NCBI GenBank assembly: GCA_965248915.1
Contig: OZ252216.1
Coordinates: forward strand, 2,294,001 to 2,358,000
Reading direction: 5' to 3'
Length of the DNA: 64,000 bases
From: CBDFLA01 sp965248915
GTDB taxonomy: Bacteria > Pseudomonadota > Alphaproteobacteria > M2410
The translations under genes and the position numbers were made by a program. The notes below the pieces were generated by a model. It saw nothing but the letters and a program-made list of their open reading frames with translations. It was not told the DNA's origin and made no database searches. Positions 9,327-17,561 of the stretch are shown one piece after another (within the stretch, counting starts at the first letter, position 1; each line of letters begins with the position of its first letter).

Positions 9327-10040
9327 ATGGCCGCTGATCTCAATCGCTTCAAAAAGGAAGTTGAAGCAGAGTGCAGAGCTCTGGGTAATCCAAGGCGCTC
9401 AAATGCTGCCGCGAATGACAAGAAGTCCGAATTAAAATTCTACTCACTGATGGTGCCAGACATGCGCCGGTTGGCAAAGGAGGGATTTTCATTCTCTGAT
9501 CAAAACGACGTGGATCTACTAAGAATTTGGTCGCACATCTTTCAAGAGTCAGAATACTACGAACCCATGGCCATCGCTCTCTTCACGGGTCTTTTGGGTA
9601 AGTTCAAGGATGCGCCCAAGGCATTTGACGAGTTTGTTGATTGGAGCAAACACATTGAAAACTGGGGGCACTGCGACGTGCTTGGTGAGAACATTGCGAA
9701 CCTCGCTCGAACTGAGTGGCGAATCATCAAACCGGTCGTTCGCAAATGGTCAAAGTCATCGTCAATCTGGGATCGACGTTTGTCACTGATCAGCACAGTT
9801 TCCTATGTTGGCAAAAAATCTGTGTTTCTACCTTTCTCAGAGGTCGAACTATTGGTTTCTCGACAGATCGATGAAAGAGAACCCTACATTGCCAATGCAG
9901 TTGGTTGGGTTCTGAGAGAAAACCTGAAATCCGAGAAGAACAACAATGTGACGGAACGATATTTGAAGAAGAACTGGTCACGTCTCAATGCACGGGCGCG
10001 CGGCAAGTTCACGAAAGAACAAAGACAGCTCTTCGACTGA
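9327..10040 (+). CDS. DNA alkylation repair protein, AlkD-like HEAT-repeat family
   Basis: 237 aa helical protein. 'FYSLMVPDMRRLAKEG' and 'MAIALFTGLLGKF' are early helices. 'FDEFVDWSKHIENWGHCDVL' resembles the AlkD active-site strip, with a Trp and an Asp in the catalytic cleft, and 'VVRKWSKSSSIWDRRLSLIS' continues the HEAT-like repeats. AlkD glycosylases excise N3- and N7-alkylpurines without base flipping. The start has AAGAAGAAA upstream. It ends 13 bases before the tRNA-Arg 3' end, which is on the other strand. The 280 bases between the sulfotransferase start and this gene contain only a short CCCGCC/GGCGGG hairpin near 9090. Confidence 0.8.
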   Translation: MAADLNRFKKEVEAECRALGNPRRSNAAANDKKSELKFYSLMVPDMRRLAKEGFSFSDQNDVDLLRIWSHIFQESEYYEPMAIALFTGLLGKFKDAPKAFDEFVDWSKHIENWGHCDVLGENIANLARTEWRIIKPVVRKWSKSSSIWDRRLSLISTVSYVGKKSVFLPFSEVELLVSRQIDEREPYIANAVGWVLRENLKSEKNNNVTERYLKKNWSRLNARARGKFTKEQRQLFD

Positions 10041-10053
10041 CGCGCATTGAGAT

Positions 10054-10130
10054 TGGCGACCCCGGGAGGATTCGAACCTCCGACCCCTTGATTAGGAATC
10101 AAGTGCTCTATCCGACTGAGCTACGGGGCC
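10054..10130 (-). tRNA. tRNA-Arg, anticodon CCT
   Basis: 77 bases including an encoded CCA end (TGG at 10054-10056 on the plus strand). The 7-bp acceptor stem GGCCCCG/CGGGGTC, the D-arm, an anticodon stem CTTGA/TCAAG with loop TTCCTAA, and the T-arm GGTTCGAATCC can all be folded. The anticodon CCT reads the rare AGG codon. Confidence 0.95.
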
Positions 10131-10210
10131 GCTTGGTCAATGGTTACTGAGGAATGAGGTTCGTTGCAAGAGGGAGTTCGTTGCAACCCCAATGTCGCCA
10201 GCCAGCCACC

Positions 10211-11017
10211 TCATGGGCCGTCCATTTCGAGATAATCCAGAGCCCGGTCATAAATTTCCGCGTCGGGAAAATCGTGGTCCAAGTCTTGAACGACGATCAG
10301 CCTCGTCTTCTCAATACCCAGTTTCTTGTAGTCCCGATAGAGTCGCGCAACTGCGGAGAGCTTGAAGTCCTCCGTTCCGCTGACCAAAACATATCGATTT
10401 CCTTTGATCGCCTCAAAGTTCTCAGGCGTTTCCTTCAACCATGGATTCTCGTTGCGCTCCGACCAGGGTTCAGCACCACTCAAGTAAACACCACCTTTGA
10501 ATATTTCAGGGTAACGCGCAGCAGCCATGATCGATATGCGCGCACCGCCTGACATTCCTGAGAGAAAAGTCCGCTCAGAATCGATTGAGTAGTTTCGAGT
10601 GATGAAGTCATACGATAGCTTGGTTTCTGCAATCCTGCGTTCATCCCCCATCGTGTTGCCAGAACCGCTGACACTCACCCATATCAGATTTCGGCGATCA
10701 AATACCGGTTTCCAATCATCGGGAATTTCCCCAATGTCCATAGGGGTCACAAAAACCACCACACCTGAAGGGCGCGCAACACTGTAGGTTTCCGGGACAT
10801 ATACCGAAAAGCGAACCTTATGTTCCGATTCAAAGACACGCATCAATTCCGTTTCCGTGCCATTGTCGAGCAGCACGGAAACTGAAACAGACCGTTCGTG
10901 ACTTCCAAGGTCTTGCTGAAGCCCCTGCGCCGCGACCGCACTGTCCAATTGCCCAACTCCAGCACACCCAGATGAAAGCAAATAAACGATGACCAAACTC
11001 GTCAGCAATCGAACCAC
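10211..11017 (-). CDS. Lipoprotein alpha/beta hydrolase (esterase/depolymerase-like)
   Basis: 268 aa. The GTG start leads into a signal peptide with lipobox 'YLLSSGC', so the mature protein is probably membrane-anchored facing the periplasm. The nucleophile elbow is GMSGGA in 'TFLSGMSGGARISIMAAARY'. 'GGVYLSGAEPW' and the late 'VQDLDHDFPDAE', which supplies the likely catalytic His, fit the alpha/beta-hydrolase fold of esterase D/PHB-depolymerase-like enzymes. It probably cleaves an ester; the substrate is unknown. It stands alone between the tRNA gene and a degraded region. Confidence 0.75.
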   Translation of the reverse strand: MVRLLTSLVIVYLLSSGCAGVGQLDSAVAAQGLQQDLGSHERSVSVSVLLDNGTETELMRVFESEHKVRFSVYVPETYSVARPSGVVVFVTPMDIGEIPDDWKPVFDRRNLIWVSVSGSGNTMGDERRIAETKLSYDFITRNYSIDSERTFLSGMSGGARISIMAAARYPEIFKGGVYLSGAEPWSERNENPWLKETPENFEAIKGNRYVLVSGTEDFKLSAVARLYRDYKKLGIEKTRLIVVQDLDHDFPDAEIYDRALDYLEMDGP

Positions 11018-11044
11018 CTAAAGGACCACCCTGTTCTTTGAAAT

Positions 11045-11407
11045 TCATTTGGCGGCAAGATCATATGTCAGCAGGACCGCCGCCGCAATAGGACCTGCAA
11101 ACCGGTTTACCCAGAAAAAGGGCGTCAAAGCCAAAGCAATTGATCCGCTTACGTCTAATTGTGTAAACTCATGACACACAGCGCAGTGAGCCGTGACCCA
11201 CGAATTGTAATTCGAACCACACACAGATCGATTGATAATTCGACTTCTCGGTCCATCCGATGTTCGCATTTCCATTGAGATGTTTACCGATCCCGAAGTT
11301 GCAAAAATGCATCTGTGATTCAGTAGGTGATTGTTGAGTTTTGCATTCGAAGAAACATCTTTGTCCGAACTTGTATCGTCATTTGACGAATGAAATGTTC
11401 TTTCCAA
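11045..11407 (-). CDS. Small hypothetical open frame, doubtful
   Basis: 120 codons with no recognised family. The C-terminal part, 'LTPFFWVNRFAGPIAAAVLL', could be a membrane segment and a 'CAVC' pair lies just before it. The N-terminal half is polar and unremarkable. It sits between the hydrolase gene and a broken CPBP gene, so it may itself be debris. I give it low weight. Confidence 0.25.
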   Translation of the reverse strand: MERTFHSSNDDTSSDKDVSSNAKLNNHLLNHRCIFATSGSVNISMEMRTSDGPRSRIINRSVCGSNYNSWVTAHCAVCHEFTQLDVSGSIALALTPFFWVNRFAGPIAAAVLLTYDLAAK

Positions 11408-11703
11408 AAACGTTCTTGAAAAAACAGGGTTTGAGAACAGAGGAATGAGGCGGTGCTATCGCAAGGACGGTTGCACTAACACGTTTCAGCAAATTGTTAG
11501 GAGTGCCGTTCGTAGCCGCGCTAGCTCTCACCGGTTTTGTTTTCATGCACGGCCCCAGTGCTCTGATACCCACCTATTTTGCCCTTTATCTCGTCTCTGG
11601 TGCATTATTTGCAATTGTCTTTCTCATTCTCAAAATGCGTCGATTGGAGATTCTCATCCTTCTCCATATCATGCTGGACGCCATGCTTATCTTCGCTCCC
11701 TAA
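11389..11703 (+). pseudogene. C-terminal remnant of a CPBP-type intramembrane protease gene
   Basis: Read in the frame ending at 11703, the translation has hydrophobic segments 'VPFVAALALTGFVFMHGPSA' and 'FALYLVSGALFAIVFL', then 'LILLHIMLDAML', which is the conserved H..(N/D) strip of CPBP (Abi) proteases. An in-frame TGA at 11446-11448 and the lack of the N-terminal EE/R motif region show the gene is broken. A shorter in-frame piece from the TTG at 11494 could still be translated, giving 69 aa. Identification is by motif only. Confidence 0.4.
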
Positions 11704-11825
11704 AACTGGGTTGTTGAAACGGAACAAGCTCATCCTGATCCAAGCAACTAGAATTGTGGGACGAAAGTTCCAATTACATCCACAGTACTCCTGTGCTAGA
11801 CTCCCAACAAACGGGAGACAGTACA

Positions 11826-12326
11826 ATGCAAATTGCACGGAACATATCAGCGGTGATTCTGGTTGTAGGACTAAGTGCCTGCGCCACCGACCCAACCTAT
11901 GCTCCAGCCACAGGTGATCGGTCGAGTGGATACTCCGATCAAGCCATCGAACAAGGTCGTTACCGTGTGACCTACCGTGGCGGTGATGCCGCGACAGCGC
12001 GCGACTATGCCCTCCTACGCGCAGCCGAATTAACCCTTGCGCAGGGTCACGAGTGGTTTCGCGTGATCAACACTTACACCGATGAAGAGGACAAACGCTC
12101 CGGTCCATCCATTTCGGTTGGCGGCGGGGTTGGATCTCACGGCGGACATACATCGTCTGGTGTTGGGGTTGGCATCGGCTTTCCACTCGGTGGATCTAGC
12201 GGCAATGCCGAACACTCCCTTGAAATTCTTGTCGGTTCTGGCCCGAAACCTGAAGAGCCCAATGTGTATGACGCTCAGAGCATCGTCGACACCATCGGCG
12301 CACGCACAAAAGAAAATAGAAATTAG
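11826..12326 (+). CDS. CC0125/CC1285-like lipoprotein
   Basis: 166 aa. The ATG at 11826 has GGGAGA 8 bases upstream. It opens a signal peptide 'ISAVILVVGLSAC' with a lipobox, so it is probably an outer-membrane or periplasmic lipoprotein. The core 'YRVTYRGGDAATARDYALLR' and 'AELTLAQGHEWFRVI' match the pattern of the CC0125/CC1285 lipoprotein family described in Caulobacter and relatives. A glycine-rich tract (about residues 99-130) follows. The family has no assigned function. The next gene begins 59 bases downstream on the same strand. Confidence 0.7.
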   Translation: MQIARNISAVILVVGLSACATDPTYAPATGDRSSGYSDQAIEQGRYRVTYRGGDAATARDYALLRAAELTLAQGHEWFRVINTYTDEEDKRSGPSISVGGGVGSHGGHTSSGVGVGIGFPLGGSSGNAEHSLEILVGSGPKPEEPNVYDAQSIVDTIGARTKENRN

Positions 12327-12385
12327 AAACGGTAAGCCTAACGAAGTTGGAATACCAACCGTCACTTCGGGGAGGACTAGATTCA

Positions 12386-14629
12386 ATGGCGCGCTCGAAC
12401 ATGCTCAAACATGCGGTCGCTTGGCCAACGGCCATCGTCGTATTCGCACTCTTCATACTCTACGGGCTCGGTGTCGGCTGGTTCGTGAAGGGTCAGCAAC
12501 AAGGAGATCCGGTCGCCCAGCCCAGGTCCAGCGAAATGACATTAGAGCGCGTGGAAGGACAGACCTCCTCCGTCGCGCGGCTTGGCCAGGAGCGCTCAAA
12601 ACAGATCCTCTTCGGCGACCTTCATGTGCACTCAACCTTCTCAGGCGATGCTTTCGCCATGTCACTTCCCCTATCAGCTGGTGAAGGCGCCCATCCCATT
12701 TCTGACGCCTGTGACTATGCGCGTTTTTGCTCTGCGCTCGACTTTTGGTCCATCAACGACCACGCAACAGCCCACACGCCAAAGAGCTGGCAGGAAACCA
12801 TAACCGAGATTAGGCAATGCAATGCGGTCGCGGAGCAAAGCCCCGTTGCCGACACCCTCGCCTTCCTCGGATGGGAATGGACGCAAGTGGGGGTTACCGA
12901 GAAAGGCCACTACGGCCACAAGAACGTGATTCTACGCGGTCTTGCCGATAATGAAATTACAACACGCCCTATCATTGCCGACGCTGAGACAGGCGCGCCT
13001 GCCCTTGTCGACGGCGGACCACCAAAAGTATTGCTCGGTCTCCTCGCCTTGAAAAACCTAGGGAGTGGTGGCGCCCAATACACCAACTACCTGCACGGAC
13101 TATATGGTCTCACCAGATGCGATGATGACTTACCATCACCAGAACTCCCAGCGAATTGTGCTGAATTCGCACAAACACCCGCCGACCTGTTTCGCAAACT
13201 CGATGAATGGGGCGTTGATTCCATCATTATCCCCCATGGCACCACCTGGGGCATGTACACACCGCCCGGATCAAGCTGGGACAAACAACTCACCCAACAA
13301 CAACACGATCCCAATCGCCAAAAGCTTATCGAGATTTATTCCGGTCACGGCAATGCAGAGGAATACCGTTCTTTCCGCGAGATCAACTTTTCTGCCGACG
13401 GCTCAAGGTCCTGTCCAAACCCTCAAGGTGATTACATCCCAGATTGTTGGCGGGCCGGTGAAATCACCGAGGAACGCTGCACCAGTGAAGGATTGGATAA
13501 AGAGACCTGTTTCGCCCGCGCTGAAGCAACAAGACAGTACTACGTAGACGGCAATGGCGGCGGCCATCACCTCGCGGTTCCAGGCGCAAAGCCAAATGAT
13601 TGGCTTGATGCCGGTCAGTGCCCCGATTGCTTTCTGCCAGCCTTTAAATATCGCCCCAAAAGCAGCGTGCAATACATCATGTCCTTGGGCGACGCAAACG
13701 CACCTGAAGGATACGATCACTTTCAGTTTGGTTTTGTCGCTGCCAGTGACATCCATTCGTCGAGACCTGGCACCGGTTACAAAGAACATGACCGCTGGCG
13801 AGAGACTGAGGCGCGTTTCAAGTATCAACCGAAGGCCTTCCCAAGCTCGGCTGTTGAACCAATTGCCGAAGGCGTTTCTTACGATCTTTACGAAGATCCC
13901 TACACCATTCTCACCCGTTGGGAATTTGAGCGCGCCGGATCCTACTTCACAACCGGTGGGCTAACCGCCGTCCACGCCGATAGTCGCGATCGCGACGCGG
14001 TCTGGGACGCCTGGCAAAGAAAAGAAGTCTACGGCACCAGCGGTCCGCGCATTCTTCTTTGGTTTGATGCAGTGAGTGAAGGCGGACGCGCGCCAATGGG
14101 CAGTGAAATTAGATCTTCGACGTCACCGACATTTGAGGTGACAGCCATCGGGTCACTCGAACAAAACCCGGGGTGTCCCGAATATGGCGCAACCGGACTA
14201 ACAGAAGATCGCTTAGACCGCCTGTGTCGCGGTGAATGCTACAACCCAAGTGATGAGCGTCGTCCGATCACGCGCATTGAAGTGATCCGCATCTTGCCAC
14301 GTCAGGCCGAGGGCGAAACACCTGAGATGCTCATCCAGGATCCGTGGCGCGTGTTGCCATGCCCTGGAGATAAGGATGGCTGCCAGGTGAGTTTCACAGA
14401 TGATGAATTCGCCACTCTTGGGCGCCCCGCCACTTACTATGTGCGCGCCATCGAAGCGCCGAGCCAGGCCATCGGCGCCGTTCCAATGGTATGCGAAAAC
14501 GACGCCAACGGTCGTTGCCGCAAAATCATCTCAACCTGCAATGATGCAGGTCCAGATGACAACTGCCTCGGTGAGGTGGAAGAACGCGCCTGGTCGTCAC
14601 CCATATTCGTGCGACCAAACGCGTCTTGA
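12386..14629 (+). CDS. DUF3604 (PHP-like) protein, membrane-anchored
   Basis: 747 aa from the ATG at 12386, chosen for the upstream GGGGAGG and because it places one membrane helix at residues 11-34 ('AIVVFALFILYGLGVGWF'). The rest would lie outside the cytoplasm. 'ILFGDLHVHSTFSGDAF' gives the HxH metal pair (about H80/H82) of the PHP/DUF3604 fold, 'DFWSINDHA' and 'FLGWEWTQVG' are further family strips, and 'FVAASDIHSSRPGTGY' a late metal-site region. DUF3604 proteins are large predicted metal-dependent hydrolases without an established substrate. Many cysteines suggest disulfides. Its end lies 11 bases from the convergent helicase. Confidence 0.8.
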   Translation: MARSNMLKHAVAWPTAIVVFALFILYGLGVGWFVKGQQQGDPVAQPRSSEMTLERVEGQTSSVARLGQERSKQILFGDLHVHSTFSGDAFAMSLPLSAGEGAHPISDACDYARFCSALDFWSINDHATAHTPKSWQETITEIRQCNAVAEQSPVADTLAFLGWEWTQVGVTEKGHYGHKNVILRGLADNEITTRPIIADAETGAPALVDGGPPKVLLGLLALKNLGSGGAQYTNYLHGLYGLTRCDDDLPSPELPANCAEFAQTPADLFRKLDEWGVDSIIIPHGTTWGMYTPPGSSWDKQLTQQQHDPNRQKLIEIYSGHGNAEEYRSFREINFSADGSRSCPNPQGDYIPDCWRAGEITEERCTSEGLDKETCFARAEATRQYYVDGNGGGHHLAVPGAKPNDWLDAGQCPDCFLPAFKYRPKSSVQYIMSLGDANAPEGYDHFQFGFVAASDIHSSRPGTGYKEHDRWRETEARFKYQPKAFPSSAVEPIAEGVSYDLYEDPYTILTRWEFERAGSYFTTGGLTAVHADSRDRDAVWDAWQRKEVYGTSGPRILLWFDAVSEGGRAPMGSEIRSSTSPTFEVTAIGSLEQNPGCPEYGATGLTEDRLDRLCRGECYNPSDERRPITRIEVIRILPRQAEGETPEMLIQDPWRVLPCPGDKDGCQVSFTDDEFATLGRPATYYVRAIEAPSQAIGAVPMVCENDANGRCRKIISTCNDAGPDDNCLGEVEERAWSSPIFVRPNAS

Positions 14630-14640
14630 TGCAAAGAGCC

Positions 14641-15942
14641 TTAAGCTGCGCGCTGCTTGTTGCGGCGGCGAGGCCGATTGTTTTGACCCTTCGGACCGCT
14701 CTTATGACCGCCAGGCCCAGACCGTTTGTGATTCCTGTTCCGAGGTCGGGATGGCTTCTTCTTTTGTGTCGTCTCAGAATTTGCGTCGGCTGAGCTGTCA
14801 TTGGCGGCCAGGTTTTCCTTTACAATACTCTTGCCAATCAGCTTTTCGATATCCTTTAACAATCCACGTTCGCTGCCGTCACAGAATGAAACTGAATAGC
14901 CGCTCTTACCGGCCCGTGCGGTTCGACCAATGCGGTGAACATAGACCTCAGGAACATTCGGAAGCTCATAGTTCACCACGTGGCTGACATCATCAATGTC
15001 AATGCCCCGCGCGGCGATGTCGGTCGCTACAAGAAATTTCAAGTTGCCGGACCGAAAAGCACCAAGAGTGCGTTGACGTTGGGATTGGCTCTTGTTGCCA
15101 TGAATAGCTGCCGCAGTGAGGCCCGCTTTCTGCAGATGCTGACTAACTTTGTCTGCGCCCCGCTTGGTCCGCGTGAAGACAATCCCGCGCTCCACCTCTT
15201 CGCCATTTAGTGTATTGATTAAGAGGTCACGTTTTGAGCCCTGATCAACAAGAAAGACTTTCTGGTTGATGCGCTCAATCGGTTGAGATTGTGGTGCCAC
15301 AGAGATCTCAAGTGGACTGTTCAAAAAATCATTGGCAAGGCGGCGAATTTGTTTCGGCATCGTCGCGGTAAACAAATGAGTCTGCCGTTGCTTGGGTGTC
15401 TTCGCCAAAATGCGACGTATCGCTGGCAAAAATCCGATATCCATCATTTGATCGGCCTCATCAAGAATGACCGTTGTTGTGTCATCGAGGCGGATGGCGC
15501 CAGTAGACATATGATCTTCAAGACGGCCGGGCGTCGCGACGATAATATCAACACCGCGCGCCATGGCTTTAATTTGCGGGCCAGGCCGAACCCCACCAAC
15601 AATCACCGAACATGAGAGGCGGACGTTCTTACCATAGGCTCGAACGCTGTCAGCAATTTGAGCAGCAAGTTCGCGGGTTGGAGCCAGAATGAGAGTGTTG
15701 CAGCGTTTCGGTTGAGGCCTAACTTTTTCGGTCTCAATATGGTGCAGCAAAGGCAGCACGAAGGCCGCGGTTTTTCCTGTACCTGTTTGCGCGATACCGA
15801 CAATGTCGGAACCAGCGATCATGGCGGGGATGGCTTTGGTCTGAATGGGTGTTGGGTTGGTGTAACCCTCAGACGTAACTGCCTGAAGGACGTTCTCGGT
15901 CAAACCGAGGTCACTAAATTGTTTCAAGTAAATACTTTCCAA
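14641..15942 (-). CDS. rhlE: DEAD-box ATP-dependent RNA helicase, RhlE-like
   Basis: 433 aa. Motifs in order: Q-motif 'TPIQTKAIP' (31-39), Walker A AQTGTGKT (51-58), 'APTRELAAQ', DEAD (161-164), TAT (192-194), 'HRIGRTARAGKSG'. After about residue 385 comes a basic, Arg/Lys/Gly/Asn-rich tail ('KSGPKGQNNRPRRRNKQRA') for nonspecific RNA binding. DEAD-box proteins unwind short RNA duplexes with ATP in ribosome assembly or RNA decay. RhlE is the best match by size and tail; the exact paralogue is uncertain. Confidence 0.85.
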   Translation of the reverse strand: MESIYLKQFSDLGLTENVLQAVTSEGYTNPTPIQTKAIPAMIAGSDIVGIAQTGTGKTAAFVLPLLHHIETEKVRPQPKRCNTLILAPTRELAAQIADSVRAYGKNVRLSCSVIVGGVRPGPQIKAMARGVDIIVATPGRLEDHMSTGAIRLDDTTTVILDEADQMMDIGFLPAIRRILAKTPKQRQTHLFTATMPKQIRRLANDFLNSPLEISVAPQSQPIERINQKVFLVDQGSKRDLLINTLNGEEVERGIVFTRTKRGADKVSQHLQKAGLTAAAIHGNKSQSQRQRTLGAFRSGNLKFLVATDIAARGIDIDDVSHVVNYELPNVPEVYVHRIGRTARAGKSGYSVSFCDGSERGLLKDIEKLIGKSIVKENLAANDSSADANSETTQKKKPSRPRNRNHKRSGPGGHKSGPKGQNNRPRRRNKQRAA

Positions 15943-16312
15943 GTAGGCGCAGACGGCAAAAATCGCCGGCTCGCACCATTACATTTTCTTTTGAGGGAGC
16001 TAGCGTAGATCAGCCGCCTTGGGTCATGTGCCTCCTAGGGCACGGATCCGGCAACGATCAATACGGACAATTGCTCAGTCAACTCCGACCGGGGACGCTG
16101 AAACGCCCTCTACGCGCGGCAAGAGTTGGCGCTACTTCTCACATATGATTCCTAATAGCAAATGAATTCGACCAGCCACCGTGCGACCGACACCGACCCT
16201 TTCGAGAAGAATGGCTCAATTTCCGGGCCTAAACCACCCAATATCGACTATGATTGATTGGCAAAACATCGCCCTTAGGTGCAAATTCGAGGCAAAGTGC
16301 GAGGAAACTCTC
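15943..16312. other. Intergenic region between the helicase and the MBL-fold gene
   Basis: 370 bases hold the upstream regions of two divergent genes. I see no RNA gene, repeat or convincing promoter. An in-frame upstream extension of the MBL gene to 16181 is possible, but its translation lacks any domain character. Confidence 0.4.
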
Positions 16313-17089
16313 ATGAAAATCGCGTCGCGCTGGTTTGAGCGAAAGTCTCTTGGAGACGGCCTCACACTTCTTTGGGAGCCGCACGTACACGAATTCCTGC
16401 GCTGTAACATCTGGCACATTCGTGGGCGCGACAGGGATATGTTGATCGATACCGGCCTTGGCGTTGTCTCTCTTCGCGACGAAATGGCCGACCTCATTGA
16501 CAAACCTCTTGCCGCGGTCGCCACACATATTCACTACGACCATGTCGGGAGTCTGCATGAGTTTGACACAAGGGTCATGCATCACATTGAGGCCCCGCGC
16601 ATGGCGGACTACCGCGAATTTTGTGCGCTCACCCTCGACAGCTTTCCTCCAGTAGTTCAACAGGATTTGGTCGAATTGGGATTGCCCGCTGGTAACAAAC
16701 CTCTCATCAGCGCCTTGCCCTCTGAAGGTTTCGATCTGCATAACTACAAGATCCAATCAGCACACCCAACCAATGAAGTAAAAGATGGCGACATCATCGA
16801 CCTCGGCGACCGACACTTTGAAGTCCTCCACTTGCCGGGGCACTCGCCAGGAAGCATTGGGCTCTGGGAAGCCGCCACTGGAACTCTGTTTGGCGGCGAC
16901 GCCATCTACAACGACACATTGTTGGACCAACTGCCCGACAGTGACATCGAGGCCTACATCGCAACCATGCGCCGCCTGCGTGATCTACCAGCAATTGCTG
17001 TCCACGGCGGGCATGGACCCAGTTTTGATCGCCAACGCATGATCGACATCTGTGACGACTACATTGAGCGCCGTGAAAACACCTCCTGA
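16313..17089 (+). CDS. Metallo-beta-lactamase-fold hydrolase
   Basis: 258 aa. The ATG at 16313 has GAGGAAA upstream and begins just before the conserved fold. Metal motif THIHYDHVGS gives H72, H74, D76 and H77; 'LHLPGHSPGSIGLWE' supplies the next His and 'FGGDAIYNDTLLDQLPDSD' the bridging Asp; 'VHGGHGPSF' supplies the last His. The layout is the glyoxalase-II/quorum-quencher type, with two metal ions and water-driven hydrolysis of esters, thioesters or lactones. The substrate is unknown. No signal peptide. It lies just upstream of the ferredoxin-P450 genes, but a separate promoter sits between them. Confidence 0.8.
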   Translation: MKIASRWFERKSLGDGLTLLWEPHVHEFLRCNIWHIRGRDRDMLIDTGLGVVSLRDEMADLIDKPLAAVATHIHYDHVGSLHEFDTRVMHHIEAPRMADYREFCALTLDSFPPVVQQDLVELGLPAGNKPLISALPSEGFDLHNYKIQSAHPTNEVKDGDIIDLGDRHFEVLHLPGHSPGSIGLWEAATGTLFGGDAIYNDTLLDQLPDSDIEAYIATMRRLRDLPAIAVHGGHGPSFDRQRMIDICDDYIERRENTS

Positions 17090-17139
17090 GCGATCCACAA
17101 TTCCCTGACCACGAAAAACCTTAGGTGAAAGCCCGCCAC

Positions 17140-17168
17140 TTGACTCCCAGGTCATCATCTGGTTTATA
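17140..17168 (+). promoter_or_regulatory. Promoter of the ferredoxin-P450-MerR cassette
   Basis: TTGACT (17140-17145) and TTTATA (17163-17168) are separated by exactly 17 bases, 39 bases before the ferredoxin start. The palindrome at 17167-17179 overlaps its -10 end. Confidence 0.6.
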
Positions 17169-17179
17169 CGTATTACGTA
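17167..17179. promoter_or_regulatory. Palindrome over the start region of the P450 cassette promoter, candidate operator
   Basis: TACGTA-T-TACGTA is a 13-base perfect dyad that begins within the -10 box and covers the likely transcription start. A protein bound here would block RNA polymerase. The cassette's own MerR regulator is an obvious candidate, although classical MerR activators bind between -35 and -10, so the binder is unproven. Confidence 0.4.
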
Positions 17180-17207
17180 CCCACACTACGCAAACGAAGG
17201 GGAGAAT

Positions 17208-17528
17208 ATGCCAAAGATCACCTATGTGGAGCAAAACGGCGCCAAACACGAAGTCGACGTCGCGCCAGGCTTGAGTTTGATGGAAGGGGCCGTGAACAAT
17301 CTCATTCCTGGCATCGATGCGGATTGCGGCGGGGCCTGCGCCTGCGCCACCTGTCACATCTATATCGAGCCAGAGTGGTCCGACAAAGCTGGCACCAAGA
17401 CCGACATGGAAGAAACCATGCTCGACTTTGCCGAAGGTGTTCAGGACACCAGCCGCCTCGCCTGCCAAATCAAAGTGTCAGAAGACCTAGACGGCCTCGT
17501 CGTCCGTCTGCCGGAAGCGCAATTCTAA
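17208..17528 (+). CDS. [2Fe-2S] ferredoxin, adrenodoxin/putidaredoxin type
   Basis: 106 aa, the usual length. Cluster ligands are C40, C46, C49 and C86 in the pattern CX5CX2C...C ('DADCGGACACATCHIYIE' and 'SRLACQIK'). This class shuttles single electrons from an FAD-dependent ferredoxin reductase to a partner oxygenase, usually a P450. The P450 gene starts 33 bases downstream on the same transcript, making it the obvious partner. No reductase gene is visible in the window, so that component must be encoded elsewhere. A good GGGGAGA ribosome site precedes the start. Confidence 0.93.
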   Translation: MPKITYVEQNGAKHEVDVAPGLSLMEGAVNNLIPGIDADCGGACACATCHIYIEPEWSDKAGTKTDMEETMLDFAEGVQDTSRLACQIKVSEDLDGLVVRLPEAQF

Positions 17529-17561
17529 TTTAGCTGACCAAACTCCAAGGGGAGAACCAAA

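Noticed and set aside
10054..10130. tRNA-Arg(CCT) as an integration site of a mobile island
   Set aside because: No integrase nearby and no second copy of the tRNA 3' end was seen; flanking genes look ordinary.
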